NCBI GenBank assembly: GCA_964533375.1
Contig: CAZHLW010000002.1
Span: 62,001 to 126,000 of the forward strand
Reading direction: 5' to 3'
From: CALREJ01 sp964533375
Lineage (GTDB): Bacteria; Patescibacteriota; Gracilibacteria; Peribacterales; Peribacteraceae
DNA: 64,000 bases
The notes under the pieces were generated by a model, which was not told the DNA's origin, did no database searches, and was given only the letters and a program-made list of their open reading frames with translations. Each line of letters starts with the position of its first letter. The first letter of the stretch is position 1. The position numbers and the translations under genes are program-made. This document shows positions 43,998 to 51,773 of this stretch, one piece after another.

Positions 43998-45977
43998 TTA
44001 TTTTCCCCGCCGCAGTAACTCAATCTCATCACGCAAATCCGCAGCCTGCTCGAACTGCAGGTTTTGCGATGCAATATCCATCTGCGCCTCCAGTTCTTCG
44101 ATGAGTCTCTTGCGTTCGTCCTTCGGAATTTTCTGGTGATCGTGCTTGGGGCGGCGCAGCTCCAGCTTCTTTCCTTCTTCAGCAATATCGTGAATGGCTT
44201 TGATGATGGTCTGCGGCGTGATGCCGTGCTTCTTGTTGTACGCCTCCTGAATCGCGCGGCGGCGGTTGGTTTCGCCAATGGCGCCCTTCATGGCGTCGGT
44301 CTCTTTGTCTGCGTAGAGCGTCACATGGCCGTTCACGTTGCGGGCGGCGCGGCCGATGGTCTGGATGAGCGCATCACGCGAGCGGAGGAAGCCCTGCTTG
44401 TCGGCATCAAGAATCGCGATGAAGCTGACTTCCGGAAGGTCGAGTCCTTCGCGCAGCAGGTTGATACCGACTAAGATGTCGATATCTCCGGTGCGCAGCT
44501 GGCGGAGGATTTCAATGCGGTCGAGTGTTTCCACATCGGAGTGGATGTACTGCACGTTGTAGCCGCCGTCTTTCAGGTACTTGGTAAGGTCTTCGGCACT
44601 GCGCTTGGTGAGGGTGGTGATGAGCACGCGTTCATTGCGCTTGAGCGTTTCCTGCACTTCTTTGGTGATATCGTCGATCTGGTTCTTGGTAGGTTTGATG
44701 GTGACAACGGGATCGATCAGACCTGTCGGGCGGATGATCTGCTCTGCAAAGTTTTCCTTCGGCGTGTTGGCAAATTCGTATTTGCTCGGAGTAGCCGACA
44801 CGTAAATACGCTGATGCACGCGCTCCTCCCATTCATTCATTTTGAGCGGACGGTTGTCGTGGCTACTGGGCAATCTGAAACCATATTCGACGAGCGTGGT
44901 TTTACGCGAGTTGTTGCCTTCGTACATACCGCCTATCTGCGGGATGGTGATGTGCGACTCATCGGCAATGACGAGATAGTCGTCCGGGAAGTAATCGAGC
45001 AACGTGGAAGGCGGAACCCCCGGCGGCGTTCCTTCCAGGTAACGCACATAGTTTTCAATACCCGTGCAGTAGCCGGTTTCGCGGAGCATTTCGATATCGT
45101 AATCGGTACGCATGCGGATGCGTTCGGCTTTCACCAGTTCCCCGCGCTTCAGGAAGTACGCTTCCTGCTCTTTCATTTCCGCCAGAATTCCTTCCACTGC
45201 ACGATCAATTTTTTCTTTGGATGTCACGTTGTGGGCGGCAGGGAAGATGGTCACGTCCTGCAATTCTTCGATGACCTCACCGGTGAAACTGTCGACTTCC
45301 TGAATGACGTCGATTTCATCGAACGGCATTTCAATGCGGATGACCGTGTCGGCATTCGGCGGGAAGATTTCGACAGTGTCGCCAAGGGCATGGAACATAC
45401 GCTGCTTGAATTCCATGTTGCTGCGGCGGTACTGGATGTCGGTGAGCCTGCGCAGGAGTTTGTCGCGCTGGATCATCTGTCCGCGTTCCAGTTTGATGGC
45501 GAGCGCTTCGTAGTCCGTCACGTTTCCAAGACCGTAGATACACGAGACCGATGCAACGATAATAACATCGCGGCGCGTGAGCAGGTTGTAGGTGGCGGCG
45601 TGACGGTACTTGTCGATTTCTTCATTGATGGAGGCGTCCTTCTCAATATACGTATCCGTGTGCGGCACGTAGGCCTCCGGCTGGTAGTAGTCGTAGTAGG
45701 AGACGAAGTAGGAGACGGCATTGTCCGGGAAAAATCCCTGGAACTCTGAACAGAGCTGTGCAGCAAGCGTTTTATTGTGAGCAAGCACGAGTGTGGGGCG
45801 TTGTACCTGCTGGATAATGTTGGCCATGGTAAAGGTCTTTCCCGTTCCGGTCGCTCCAAGCAGAGTCTGATGTTTCTCCCCCTTTTCCAAACCTTTGATG
45901 AGCTTTTCAATAGCCGCCGGCTGATCACCGGTAGGCGTAAACGGGGCAACGAGGCGGAAAGGCTTAGTTTTGGACAT
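43998..45977 (-). CDS. uvrB: UvrABC excision nuclease subunit B
   Basis: 659 residues from ATG 45975-45977, set by family alignment (FRLVAPFTPTGDQPAAIEKL). Walker A GATGTGKT, the beta-hairpin region YYDYYQPEAYVPHTDTYIEK, DESHITIPQIGGMY, the helicase motifs GINLLREGLDLPEVS and QTIGRAARN, and the C-terminal UVR domain (ASQNLQFEQAADLRDEIELL) that contacts UvrC. It verifies damage in nucleotide excision repair. Minus-strand -10 TACAAT ends nine bases before ATG. Confidence 0.97.
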   Translation of the reverse strand: MSKTKPFRLVAPFTPTGDQPAAIEKLIKGLEKGEKHQTLLGATGTGKTFTMANIIQQVQRPTLVLAHNKTLAAQLCSEFQGFFPDNAVSYFVSYYDYYQPEAYVPHTDTYIEKDASINEEIDKYRHAATYNLLTRRDVIIVASVSCIYGLGNVTDYEALAIKLERGQMIQRDKLLRRLTDIQYRRSNMEFKQRMFHALGDTVEIFPPNADTVIRIEMPFDEIDVIQEVDSFTGEVIEELQDVTIFPAAHNVTSKEKIDRAVEGILAEMKEQEAYFLKRGELVKAERIRMRTDYDIEMLRETGYCTGIENYVRYLEGTPPGVPPSTLLDYFPDDYLVIADESHITIPQIGGMYEGNNSRKTTLVEYGFRLPSSHDNRPLKMNEWEERVHQRIYVSATPSKYEFANTPKENFAEQIIRPTGLIDPVVTIKPTKNQIDDITKEVQETLKRNERVLITTLTKRSAEDLTKYLKDGGYNVQYIHSDVETLDRIEILRQLRTGDIDILVGINLLREGLDLPEVSFIAILDADKQGFLRSRDALIQTIGRAARNVNGHVTLYADKETDAMKGAIGETNRRRAIQEAYNKKHGITPQTIIKAIHDIAEEGKKLELRRPKHDHQKIPKDERKRLIEELEAQMDIASQNLQFEQAADLRDEIELLRRGK

Positions 45978-46043
45978 AGACGTACGATTGTACAGAAGCT
46001 GCGCATTCCCTTCAATGGCTAGACTAGGCTCCAAAGCAATATT

Positions 46044-46094
46044 TTGCGTTATTTTTTAAATATGTGTTGATATCACTAAAAACAGGAGGAGAAT
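46044..46094 (+). promoter_or_regulatory. Promoter candidate and Shine-Dalgarno of the 46101 gene
   Basis: TTGCGT (46044-46049) with TGATAT at 18-base spacing, then a perfect Shine-Dalgarno AGGAGGAG near 46085-46092. The promoter call is weaker than the ribosome-binding site. Confidence 0.45.
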
Positions 46095-46100
46095 ACCGCC

Positions 46101-46655
46101 ATGGCCACTATCAAACTTCCACAGGAAGGATCATTCCGCGGCAATGAGCGCAAAGTTAACGGGAGAAGCGGTGATGGGGAATCCCCCAAAGATACTGCAG
46201 CAGTCGATGCGGAAATACTGAGCATTATTAGTGCTGAACACTCAGAGATGCAGGAGGCAATGAATACAGACCTCATCATCACCCTTCCTGATGGTAGTCA
46301 TTTTGTGCAAATAGGCGATATGGAAATCTGGGATGGAGCCGACTTGGTATTGCTACGTGAGACACTCGTCGAGCTTTTCCATAAAAGACGATCACGCCAC
46401 TTTGGTGTCGATATGGGTTATGTAAAATTTGTTCCCAGTGGCTTCTTTGGCATGCTGTACGACTGGTATGAAAAAGGTGTAACAGTCAAACTCTATAACC
46501 CCCAACCACAAGTAATAGGAATGCGGTGGTTTCGCCAGTATTTCCAGCCGGAAGGTGATGGCATGTTTACCATGAATGCCAACTGGAATCCCCCTCCTAA
46601 TATGGGAGATCTCCCGTCTCTCGCTACCGTCCTGAAAGCTAAAGATGAAAAATAA
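46101..46655 (+). CDS. STAS-like domain protein (orphan)
   Basis: 184 residues. The N-terminal ~65 residues are charged and probably disordered. Residues ~80-155 (ADLVLLRETLVELFHKRR, then FGVDMGYVKFVPSGFFGML, then GVTVKLYNPQPQVIGMRWF) follow the beta-alpha pattern of STAS/anti-anti-sigma domains: the VDMxxVxFVxSxGxGxL strand-loop and the V.L.NPxPxV motif. The canonical phospho-Ser region reads VPSGFFG. Partners such as an anti-sigma kinase are not nearby. Strong Shine-Dalgarno marks it as one of the non-leaderless orphan genes. Assignment is by pattern only. Confidence 0.5.
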   Translation: MATIKLPQEGSFRGNERKVNGRSGDGESPKDTAAVDAEILSIISAEHSEMQEAMNTDLIITLPDGSHFVQIGDMEIWDGADLVLLRETLVELFHKRRSRHFGVDMGYVKFVPSGFFGMLYDWYEKGVTVKLYNPQPQVIGMRWFRQYFQPEGDGMFTMNANWNPPPNMGDLPSLATVLKAKDEK

Positions 46656-46714
46656 GGGCAAAATGGAATTTTTCCCATTCCTGCGCTACCCTTTCCACGT
46701 CTACAAAAAGTTCC

Positions 46715-46752
46715 AATCACCCGTAACCCATAACCGATAACCCATAACCCGT
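46715..46752 (+). repeat. CCCATAAC-type heptamer repeat in front of serS
   Basis: CCCGTAACCCATAACCGATA then ACCCATAACCCGT: five degenerate 7-base units ending four bases before the serS ATG. It replaces the normal promoter-proximal sequence and may be the -10/leader or a mobile simple repeat. Confidence 0.65.
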
Positions 46753-46755
46753 CGT

Positions 46756-48060
46756 ATGATCGACCTCCAGGACCTCCGCGCCCGCCCCGAAGCCTACCAA
46801 GATGCCGCTACCAAAAAGCGCATCAAGGTCGACGTGCTCGCATTTCTGAAACTCGATGAGGAGCGCAGAACGCTCATTCAGCACGCAGACGAAATGCGCG
46901 CAAACAAGAACGCTGTCAGCAAAGAGATCCCACAGATGCAAGGCGACGAAAAGGCGAAGGCGATTGCCGATATGAAAGACGTAGGCGACAAACTGAAAGC
47001 TGCAGAGGAAAAACTCGCAGCCATCGAAAAGGAATGGAATCACACCCTGCTTCTGATGCCGGGCATTCCCTTGCCACAGGTACCGGTCGGAAAAGACGAC
47101 ACCGAGAATGTGGAAGTCCGCAAGCACGGAACAATCCCGACCTTCGATTTCCCGATGAAAGACCACGTCACGCTCGCAACAGACCTCGATATTCTGGACA
47201 TTCCCCGCGCCGTGAAAATGGCGGGAAGCCGCAGTTACTTTTTGAAGGGCGATGGTGCACGTCTGGAGCTTGCAGTGCTGATGTTCACGCTCGATAGTTT
47301 AGCCAGGAAAGGCTACACCGCATTCCTGCCGCCACTCATGGTGAACTACGATGCGATGATGGGAACAAGCTATTTCCCCGGTGGAGAGGAACAGGCTTAT
47401 GCAATCGGTGTGGTGCCGGAAAAAGACGGCCAGATTGAAAGTGATGGCGTGTGGCTGATTGGAACATCCGAAGTGGCGGTGACGAGTTACCACAGCGGAG
47501 AGACTCTCAAAGAAAGCGAACTGCCGAAGCGGTACTGCGGAATCAGCAACTGCTTCCGTCGCGAGGCAGGAACCTACGGCAAAGATACGCATGGCCTCTA
47601 CCGCATTCATCAGTTCCAGAAAGTCGAACAGGTAATTCTATGCAAGAACGATCCCGCAGAGAGCGAGAAGATGCACAAAGAGATTCTCCAGAACGCAGAA
47701 GATATTCTGCAGGCGCTCAAGCTGCCGTACAGAGTTGTTGATGTGTGTACGGGTGATATGGGCCGCGGACAGATTTACAAAAACGACATTGAAACCTGGA
47801 TGCCCAGCCGCAAGTCCTACGGCGAAACGCACAGCTGCTCCACCTTCCACGAATTCCAGTCCCGCCGCCTCAATATCAAATATGAAGCAGCGGACGGGAC
47901 AAAGAAATTTGTGCACACGCTGAATAACACGTGTGTGGCATCTCCGCGCATCCTTATTCCGATTCTGGAGATGTATCAGAATGCAGATGGAAGTGTGACC
48001 ATTCCGGAGGTGCTCAGGCCGTACATGGGTGGCAAAGAGCGCATTGTTGTCCCGCACTAA
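46756..48060 (+). CDS. serS: Seryl-tRNA synthetase
   Basis: 434 residues, class II aminoacyl-tRNA synthetase. An N-terminal coiled-coil arm (~30-100) binds the long variable arm of tRNA-Ser. Motif 2 FRREAGTYGKDTHGLYRIHQ and motif 3 region FHEFQSRRLNIKYE with NNTCVASPR are present, as is TSEVAVTSYH. Start ATG 46756 fits MIDLQDLRARPEAYQ. No Shine-Dalgarno; the heptamer repeat ends directly before the ATG. Confidence 0.97.
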   Translation: MIDLQDLRARPEAYQDAATKKRIKVDVLAFLKLDEERRTLIQHADEMRANKNAVSKEIPQMQGDEKAKAIADMKDVGDKLKAAEEKLAAIEKEWNHTLLLMPGIPLPQVPVGKDDTENVEVRKHGTIPTFDFPMKDHVTLATDLDILDIPRAVKMAGSRSYFLKGDGARLELAVLMFTLDSLARKGYTAFLPPLMVNYDAMMGTSYFPGGEEQAYAIGVVPEKDGQIESDGVWLIGTSEVAVTSYHSGETLKESELPKRYCGISNCFRREAGTYGKDTHGLYRIHQFQKVEQVILCKNDPAESEKMHKEILQNAEDILQALKLPYRVVDVCTGDMGRGQIYKNDIETWMPSRKSYGETHSCSTFHEFQSRRLNIKYEAADGTKKFVHTLNNTCVASPRILIPILEMYQNADGSVTIPEVLRPYMGGKERIVVPH

Positions 48061-48074
48061 TTCCCCCTTCTTCT

Positions 48075-48287
48075 ATGACAGAGTGGAACCCCGATCAACT
48101 AGTAAATGATCTTCTGGCAGATGAAGCAATCTTCGGAAATCAGCGGCCTGATCTGCCTGCTTCACAGCCAATCTCTGAAGTGCAAAGACTGATCAATGCT
48201 CAGTTGTTTTGGAATGATCTTGGCATTGATCCTTATGCGGCCCGATTCGATACACCGGGTGGATGCGGCAATCGATGTGAGCCCTAA
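48075..48287 (+). CDS. Small hypothetical protein downstream of serS
   Basis: 70 residues from ATG 48075, 14 bases after serS. Begins MTEWNPDQLVNDLLADEAIF and ends GGCGNRCEP with two Cys. No TM or signal peptide. No Shine-Dalgarno or own promoter seen, so it may be read with serS. Unknown function. Confidence 0.45.
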   Translation: MTEWNPDQLVNDLLADEAIFGNQRPDLPASQPISEVQRLINAQLFWNDLGIDPYAARFDTPGGCGNRCEP

Positions 48288-48307
48288 ATAGGGAAAGACT
48301 ACTATAT

Positions 48308-48335
48308 TTGACATATTTATAAATAATATTAAAAT
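48308..48335 (+). promoter_or_regulatory. Promoter TTGACA-N16-TAAAAT of the 48342 gene
   Basis: Consensus -35 TTGACA (48308-48313), 16-base spacer, -10 TAAAAT (48330-48335), six bases to ATG. The combination predicts strong, leaderless transcription. Confidence 0.8.
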
Positions 48336-48341
48336 AAACAC

Positions 48342-48734
48342 ATGAACGAATCAGAAAACATTGTTGATGGGGCACCAGCAGGACAAAAAGAGACGCTGCT
48401 TTGCAATCTCGATAACATGCAAAGAGGAGGCACTTACAGATTCGAACCGGCATTACCTCTAGCACTTGTTCAGATCATGAACAAAAAGCAGTTCGACATC
48501 CAGCCTAGAATCAATCAGATAAAAGCTACTCTCTTCGCAAAAGGATTAGAGAAAGGAACATTGCTGACTATTCAACCCATAGAAAATGGTATGCGGTTGG
48601 CAACTTTCAATTGCCTTACAGAGCTCCCCGGACCGGACCCAAAAACGACAGTGCGCTACACAGCAACTTGTAAGTTTTCCAAAGAAAGAGCGGAAGGAAC
48701 CGTTGTCGATGTACAGGAAATAGCAAGGGATTAA
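48342..48734 (+). CDS. Hypothetical protein
   Basis: 130 residues (MNESENIVDGAPAGQKETLL). Probably cytoplasmic; mixed alpha/beta with FEPALPLALVQIMNKKQFDI and a C-terminal beta-rich half (TTVRYTATCKFSKERAEGTV). No family recognised. It has a consensus promoter and looks leaderless, unlike the two small membrane-protein genes that follow. Confidence 0.6.
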   Translation: MNESENIVDGAPAGQKETLLCNLDNMQRGGTYRFEPALPLALVQIMNKKQFDIQPRINQIKATLFAKGLEKGTLLTIQPIENGMRLATFNCLTELPGPDPKTTVRYTATCKFSKERAEGTVVDVQEIARD

Positions 48735-48773
48735 TTCTATGCATCCTTTTAGGATAAGCCATTTTGGCTGTAT

Positions 48774-48856
48774 TTGCTTTTATTTTAAAAAGTTTTATAA
48801 TAACACATAGTTCCATTCCAGACTGCTAGTTTGGAAAGAGGAACGTCGTTCTCTCT
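48774..48856 (+). promoter_or_regulatory. Conserved orphan-gene promoter (copy 2) with two leader hairpins
   Basis: -35 TTGCTT (48774-48779), 16-base spacer ending GTTT, -10 TATAAT (48796-48801). The leader then folds into TTCCA.ACT-GCT-AGT.TGGAA (48816-48836) and AGAGGAAC-GTC-GTTC.TCT (48837-48856). Confidence 0.7.
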
Positions 48857-48873
48857 CAGAAAGGATCCACATC

Positions 48874-49152
48874 GTGGAAAAGCTTGAAGAAAATAATGAA
48901 CAGAAATTTTACAGCTTCTGGTTCATTCTAACGATCGGAGCGACCACTGGCGTCGCTGCAACGCTCTTGACCGCATTGTGGCACACGCCGCAAATAAGTA
49001 GGCCATTCGCGGCGGTCATAACCTCGGCGTGGGCTTTGGCCCTCGTCGTCATCCAGCTCGACAGGCGAGTCCGACAGGAGCTCCTACAGGGCATCCTTAT
49101 CGGAACTATGGCTGGAATCGGCGTTGGCCTGTACTGGGCCAACCAAATGTGA
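48874..49152 (+). CDS. Small membrane protein, three predicted TM helices
   Basis: 92 residues from GTG 48874 with AAGGAT upstream. Hydrophobic segments FYSFWFILTIGATTGVAATL, PFAAVITSAWALALVVIQL and GILIGTMAGIGVGLYWANQM, with a charged loop (DRRVRQELLQ) between the last two. No known family. Shares promoter type, leader hairpin and terminator style with the 49320 gene, which also encodes a small membrane protein. Confidence 0.6.
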   Translation: MEKLEENNEQKFYSFWFILTIGATTGVAATLLTALWHTPQISRPFAAVITSAWALALVVIQLDRRVRQELLQGILIGTMAGIGVGLYWANQM

Positions 49153-49162
49153 GAACGATTGT

Positions 49163-49191
49163 AGACCGGCTACCGCAAGGTAGGCCGGTCT
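49163..49191 (+). terminator. Hairpin after the 48874 gene
   Basis: AGACCGGC.TACC-GCAA-GGTA.GCCGGTCT: a 12-bp stem with a stable GCAA tetraloop. No clear T-tract follows. Confidence 0.7.
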
Positions 49192-49224
49192 GTCGTACCT
49201 TCTTTCAAGCTGATTGGTGATATT

Positions 49225-49285
49225 TGCTTTTATGGTAAATAGTTTTATAATATCAATAATCCCAGCAACTCCCCGTTGTTGGGGA
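49225..49285 (+). promoter_or_regulatory. Conserved orphan-gene promoter (copy 3) with leader hairpin
   Basis: -35 TTGCTT (49225-49230), 16-base spacer ending GTTT, -10 TATAAT (49247-49252), then hairpin CCCAGCAAC-TCCCC-GTTGTTGGG (49262-49284). Confidence 0.7.
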
Positions 49286-49319
49286 TACCTGCTCTCTGTA
49301 CATCTCAAAGGAATATGCA

Positions 49320-49667
49320 ATGAATCCTGAAGAACCCAAAGACCCGAACAGACCGAAGGAACCCTGGCAGAGCGACGATACCATCGGCCTCTGCGTCATG
49401 AGTATCGTTGGAACCGTCTTCGCAATGACGGGACTCTTTATTATCGGGTACGTCTGTTCGGAGAACGGGAAACCGTTTTTCATACCGACCAGCGCACTCG
49501 GAGTGGGGATCACCGTCTTCACAGGCTTCTGGATCCTCATTCTCCGCTTCGTGCCGACAGACGGCAGAAAGGGAGTGCGGGGAAGTCACATCGGCTGGCT
49601 GCTCGGGATCCCGATCGGGATTCTGTTGCTCTGGCTTCTCAATGTGATAGTCAGTCGTATTTCCTGA
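49320..49667 (+). CDS. Small membrane protein, three predicted TM helices
   Basis: 115 residues (MNPEEPKDPNRPKEP...). A Pro/charged N-tail precedes TM helices IGLCVMSIVGTVFAMTGLFI, TSALGVGITVFTGFWILILR and a C-terminal IGWLLGIPIGILLLWLLNVI. Shine-Dalgarno AAGGAA is eight bases upstream. Unknown function; same gene architecture as its upstream neighbour. Confidence 0.6.
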   Translation: MNPEEPKDPNRPKEPWQSDDTIGLCVMSIVGTVFAMTGLFIIGYVCSENGKPFFIPTSALGVGITVFTGFWILILRFVPTDGRKGVRGSHIGWLLGIPIGILLLWLLNVIVSRIS

Positions 49668-49687
49668 AGATGTCGCGAGACAACCAC

Positions 49688-49720
49688 GATCCGGACTTCA
49701 CGTGTAGCGAAGTCCGGATC
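49688..49720 (+). terminator. Perfect 12-bp hairpin after the 49320 gene
   Basis: GATCCGGACTTC (49688-49699) pairs perfectly with GAAGTCCGGATC (49709-49720), loop ACGTGTAGC. No T-tract. Confidence 0.7.
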
Positions 49721-49731
49721 GGAAGACATTA

Positions 49732-49759
49732 TTGACCATAGAATCGAAAAGGGTACAGT
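49732..49759 (+). promoter_or_regulatory. Promoter TTGACC-N16-TACAGT of the 49768 gene
   Basis: -35 TTGACC (49732-49737), 16-base spacer, -10 TACAGT (49754-49759), eight bases to ATG. Confidence 0.65.
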
Positions 49760-49767
49760 TTACTGTA

Positions 49768-50172
49768 ATGGTCATTTTGCTGGACGGAACATCGGCCATG
49801 GGACGCACGACAATTGCGGAACAGATTTCCGCGGCTATGCCTGCGTGGAAACATCTGTCCCTGGAAGTCATTCAGAACGGCATCCGCGGCGAGAGCGAGG
49901 AGCACAGGGCGCAGCACGCGGAAATTGTGCGGCGGTGCGCGGAGGAGCTGGAGCAGGACGATATGCATCTCATTCTCTCCATGCCCGAAGCTCCCGAACA
50001 TTTTGCTTTGTTGCGTGACACACTTGGCCGCAGCTGTATTGCCATTCACATTGGCGAAGGGGACGAGGAAGGCTACGACTTCACTTTCGATTCTTCCGTC
50101 AGTTCCATAAAGGACATTGTCACATTTTTAGAAAACCTCATTGATCGCCTAGCAACAGAAAGTGATGACTAA
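49768..50172 (+). CDS. Kinase-like protein with a P-loop-type N-terminus
   Basis: 134 residues from ATG 49768, chosen from the promoter. MVILLDGTSAMGRTTIAEQI resembles a Walker A loop (GxxxxGRTT, Arg in place of the usual Lys) like small nucleotide or sugar kinases. A Glu/His-rich helix follows (EEHRAQHAEIVRRCAEELEQ). No clear Walker B; half the length of typical kinases. It may bind but not turn over nucleotide. Its last 8 bases overlap the receiver gene, so the two are translationally coupled. Confidence 0.55.
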   Translation: MVILLDGTSAMGRTTIAEQISAAMPAWKHLSLEVIQNGIRGESEEHRAQHAEIVRRCAEELEQDDMHLILSMPEAPEHFALLRDTLGRSCIAIHIGEGDEEGYDFTFDSSVSSIKDIVTFLENLIDRLATESDD

Positions 50173-50545
50173 GCCACTGCTTCTTGCCGATGACAGTCCG
50201 GGCAAAATTCTGATGCTGCAGCATCTTCTGAAAAAAGCCGCATGGAACGGGCCTGTGCTCGTTGCATACACCACAGAGGAAGCAATGGAGTTGATGCAGG
50301 CGCACCCGGACATCAGTTTTGGATTGATTGATTACTACATGCCCAGTGAGAACGGGATCGCAATCATGCAGGCGCTCAAAGAAAAAAATCCTGCAGCGCG
50401 CTTTGCACTGGTAAGTTCGAGCGACAGGCAGAGTAATTATGACGAAGCAAAAGCTGCAGGGGCGGAGGCCTGTATTTGCACGAGCAACCGGAGTGATGAA
50501 GTGGAAAAGACCGTCATGAACCTGCTGGCCGAGTGGCAGTTATAA
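50165..50545 (+). CDS. Stand-alone response-regulator receiver domain, atypical
   Basis: 126 residues, a single REC domain with no output domain. Acid pair Asp9/Asp10 (LLLADDSPGK), phospho-acceptor Asp56 in GLIDYYMPSENG, and the Ser/Thr switch in ALVSSSDRQS are present. The conserved Lys before the last helix is missing: the region reads AEACICTSNRSD. Loss of that Lys usually impairs phospho-signalling. No histidine kinase is near; the partner may be the P-loop-like protein it overlaps. Confidence 0.8.
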   Translation: MTKPLLLADDSPGKILMLQHLLKKAAWNGPVLVAYTTEEAMELMQAHPDISFGLIDYYMPSENGIAIMQALKEKNPAARFALVSSSDRQSNYDEAKAAGAEACICTSNRSDEVEKTVMNLLAEWQL

Positions 50546-50565
50546 GGATGTCAGGACTCTCATAC

Positions 50566-50594
50566 TTGGCATCACAAAGCCCTTCCCGTATCCT
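50566..50594 (+). promoter_or_regulatory. Promoter TTGGCA-N17-TATCCT of the GT4 gene
   Basis: -35 TTGGCA (50566-50571), 17-base spacer, -10 TATCCT (50589-50594), six bases to ATG. Confidence 0.75.
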
Positions 50595-50600
50595 CCGGAC

Positions 50601-51719
50601 ATGAAGATCCTCTTCACTCGTTTTCCGCTCGAAAGCGCCATTAAAGGTGGTGCCGAACTGCAGACAATGAGTTTGATGAAGGGCCTGCGTGAACGCGGTC
50701 ACGAGGTTGCATTTACCGGCAGCTGCCCCGCACTGCTGGCACTGTGCCGTGAAGAAAAAATTCCGACCGTCGAGTGGGACATTGGTCCGCCGCCTGTTAC
50801 CAAGTGGCACTCCATCAGTTTTTTCTGGAGGAAGCGTCACATGCGTCAGTCACTGGAAACGCTGATGAGCCGGTTCTTTCAGGACGGCAAACGTATGGAC
50901 TGCGTGGTAATGCTGACCCTCACCGGAAAACTGCTGCTGACCGATATTGTCACCAGCCTTGGCGCACGGGCATTCTGGATTGAGCACGACAGAGTGGGGA
51001 ACTGGCTCAGCAGGAACCCGTGGTTACGGACGCTGCTGCATCAGAGCCGCAAGGCAACAACCATTGTGGTCTCGGAACTCAGCCACCAGATCTACCGCGA
51101 ACTCGGCTGGCGTCAGGATGATCTGGTAGTGATCCCAAACGGCGTTGATACGGTACGCCTCACAGACATAAAAACTGAAAACCGAAAACTGAAAACCGAA
51201 AGCACGCTGCGTCTCGGCTGCATTTCCCGTCTCTCTCCTGAAAAGGGAGTGGATCTCCTGATTGAAGCGATTGCCCAGCTTGCAGGCGTGCATCTGGAGA
51301 TTGTGGGGGAAGGTAGAGAGGAAACAAAGCTGAAGGCGATGGTGAAGGCATCCAATATTACGGATATGGTCACTTTCACGCCGTTTGTGGAGCGTGTGAC
51401 AGATGTTTACAGCCGTATTGATGTTCTCGTCCTTCCTTCGCGCGATAACGACCCGTTCGGTCTGGCTGCTGCGGAGGCGATGACCCTGGGAATTCCGGTG
51501 ATTGTGACGGATCAGTGTGGAGTAGCGGGCTATCTGGAAAGTAATCGTGATGCGTTGGTGGTACCGGCCAATTCCGTTTCAGCCCTGAAGCAAGCCATTG
51601 AATCGATGCAGAACGCTGATGTGCGTGAGCGGCTTGGCAAAGAAGGAAAGAAGACTGCCGAAAAAGAATTTTCTCTGGAGCGCATGATTGACGCCTATGA
51701 GAAACTTTTCCTGGACTAA
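50601..51719 (+). CDS. Glycosyltransferase family 4 (GT-B fold)
   Basis: 372 residues. N-terminal acceptor domain begins with FPLESAIKGGAELQTMSLMKG; C-terminal donor domain has VIPNGVDT, LRLGCISRLSPEKGVDLLIE, VLVLPSRDNDPFGLAAAEAM (the EX7E-type motif) and GIPVIVTDQCG. It transfers a sugar from a nucleotide or lipid donor, probably to a lipid-linked glycan or surface polymer. The linker between the domains carries an odd duplicated stretch (KTENRKLKTES) encoded by a direct DNA repeat. Leaderless promoter predicted. Confidence 0.9.
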   Translation: MKILFTRFPLESAIKGGAELQTMSLMKGLRERGHEVAFTGSCPALLALCREEKIPTVEWDIGPPPVTKWHSISFFWRKRHMRQSLETLMSRFFQDGKRMDCVVMLTLTGKLLLTDIVTSLGARAFWIEHDRVGNWLSRNPWLRTLLHQSRKATTIVVSELSHQIYRELGWRQDDLVVIPNGVDTVRLTDIKTENRKLKTESTLRLGCISRLSPEKGVDLLIEAIAQLAGVHLEIVGEGREETKLKAMVKASNITDMVTFTPFVERVTDVYSRIDVLVLPSRDNDPFGLAAAEAMTLGIPVIVTDQCGVAGYLESNRDALVVPANSVSALKQAIESMQNADVRERLGKEGKKTAEKEFSLERMIDAYEKLFLD

Positions 51720-51773
51720 AAATTCACGGACTTTTTTTCTGGCATCGCCAAGACTTCCTGTTAGTCTCTTTTC

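Noticed and set aside
50165..50545. Classical two-component system
   Set aside because: No histidine kinase, no output domain, and the conserved Lys is missing.
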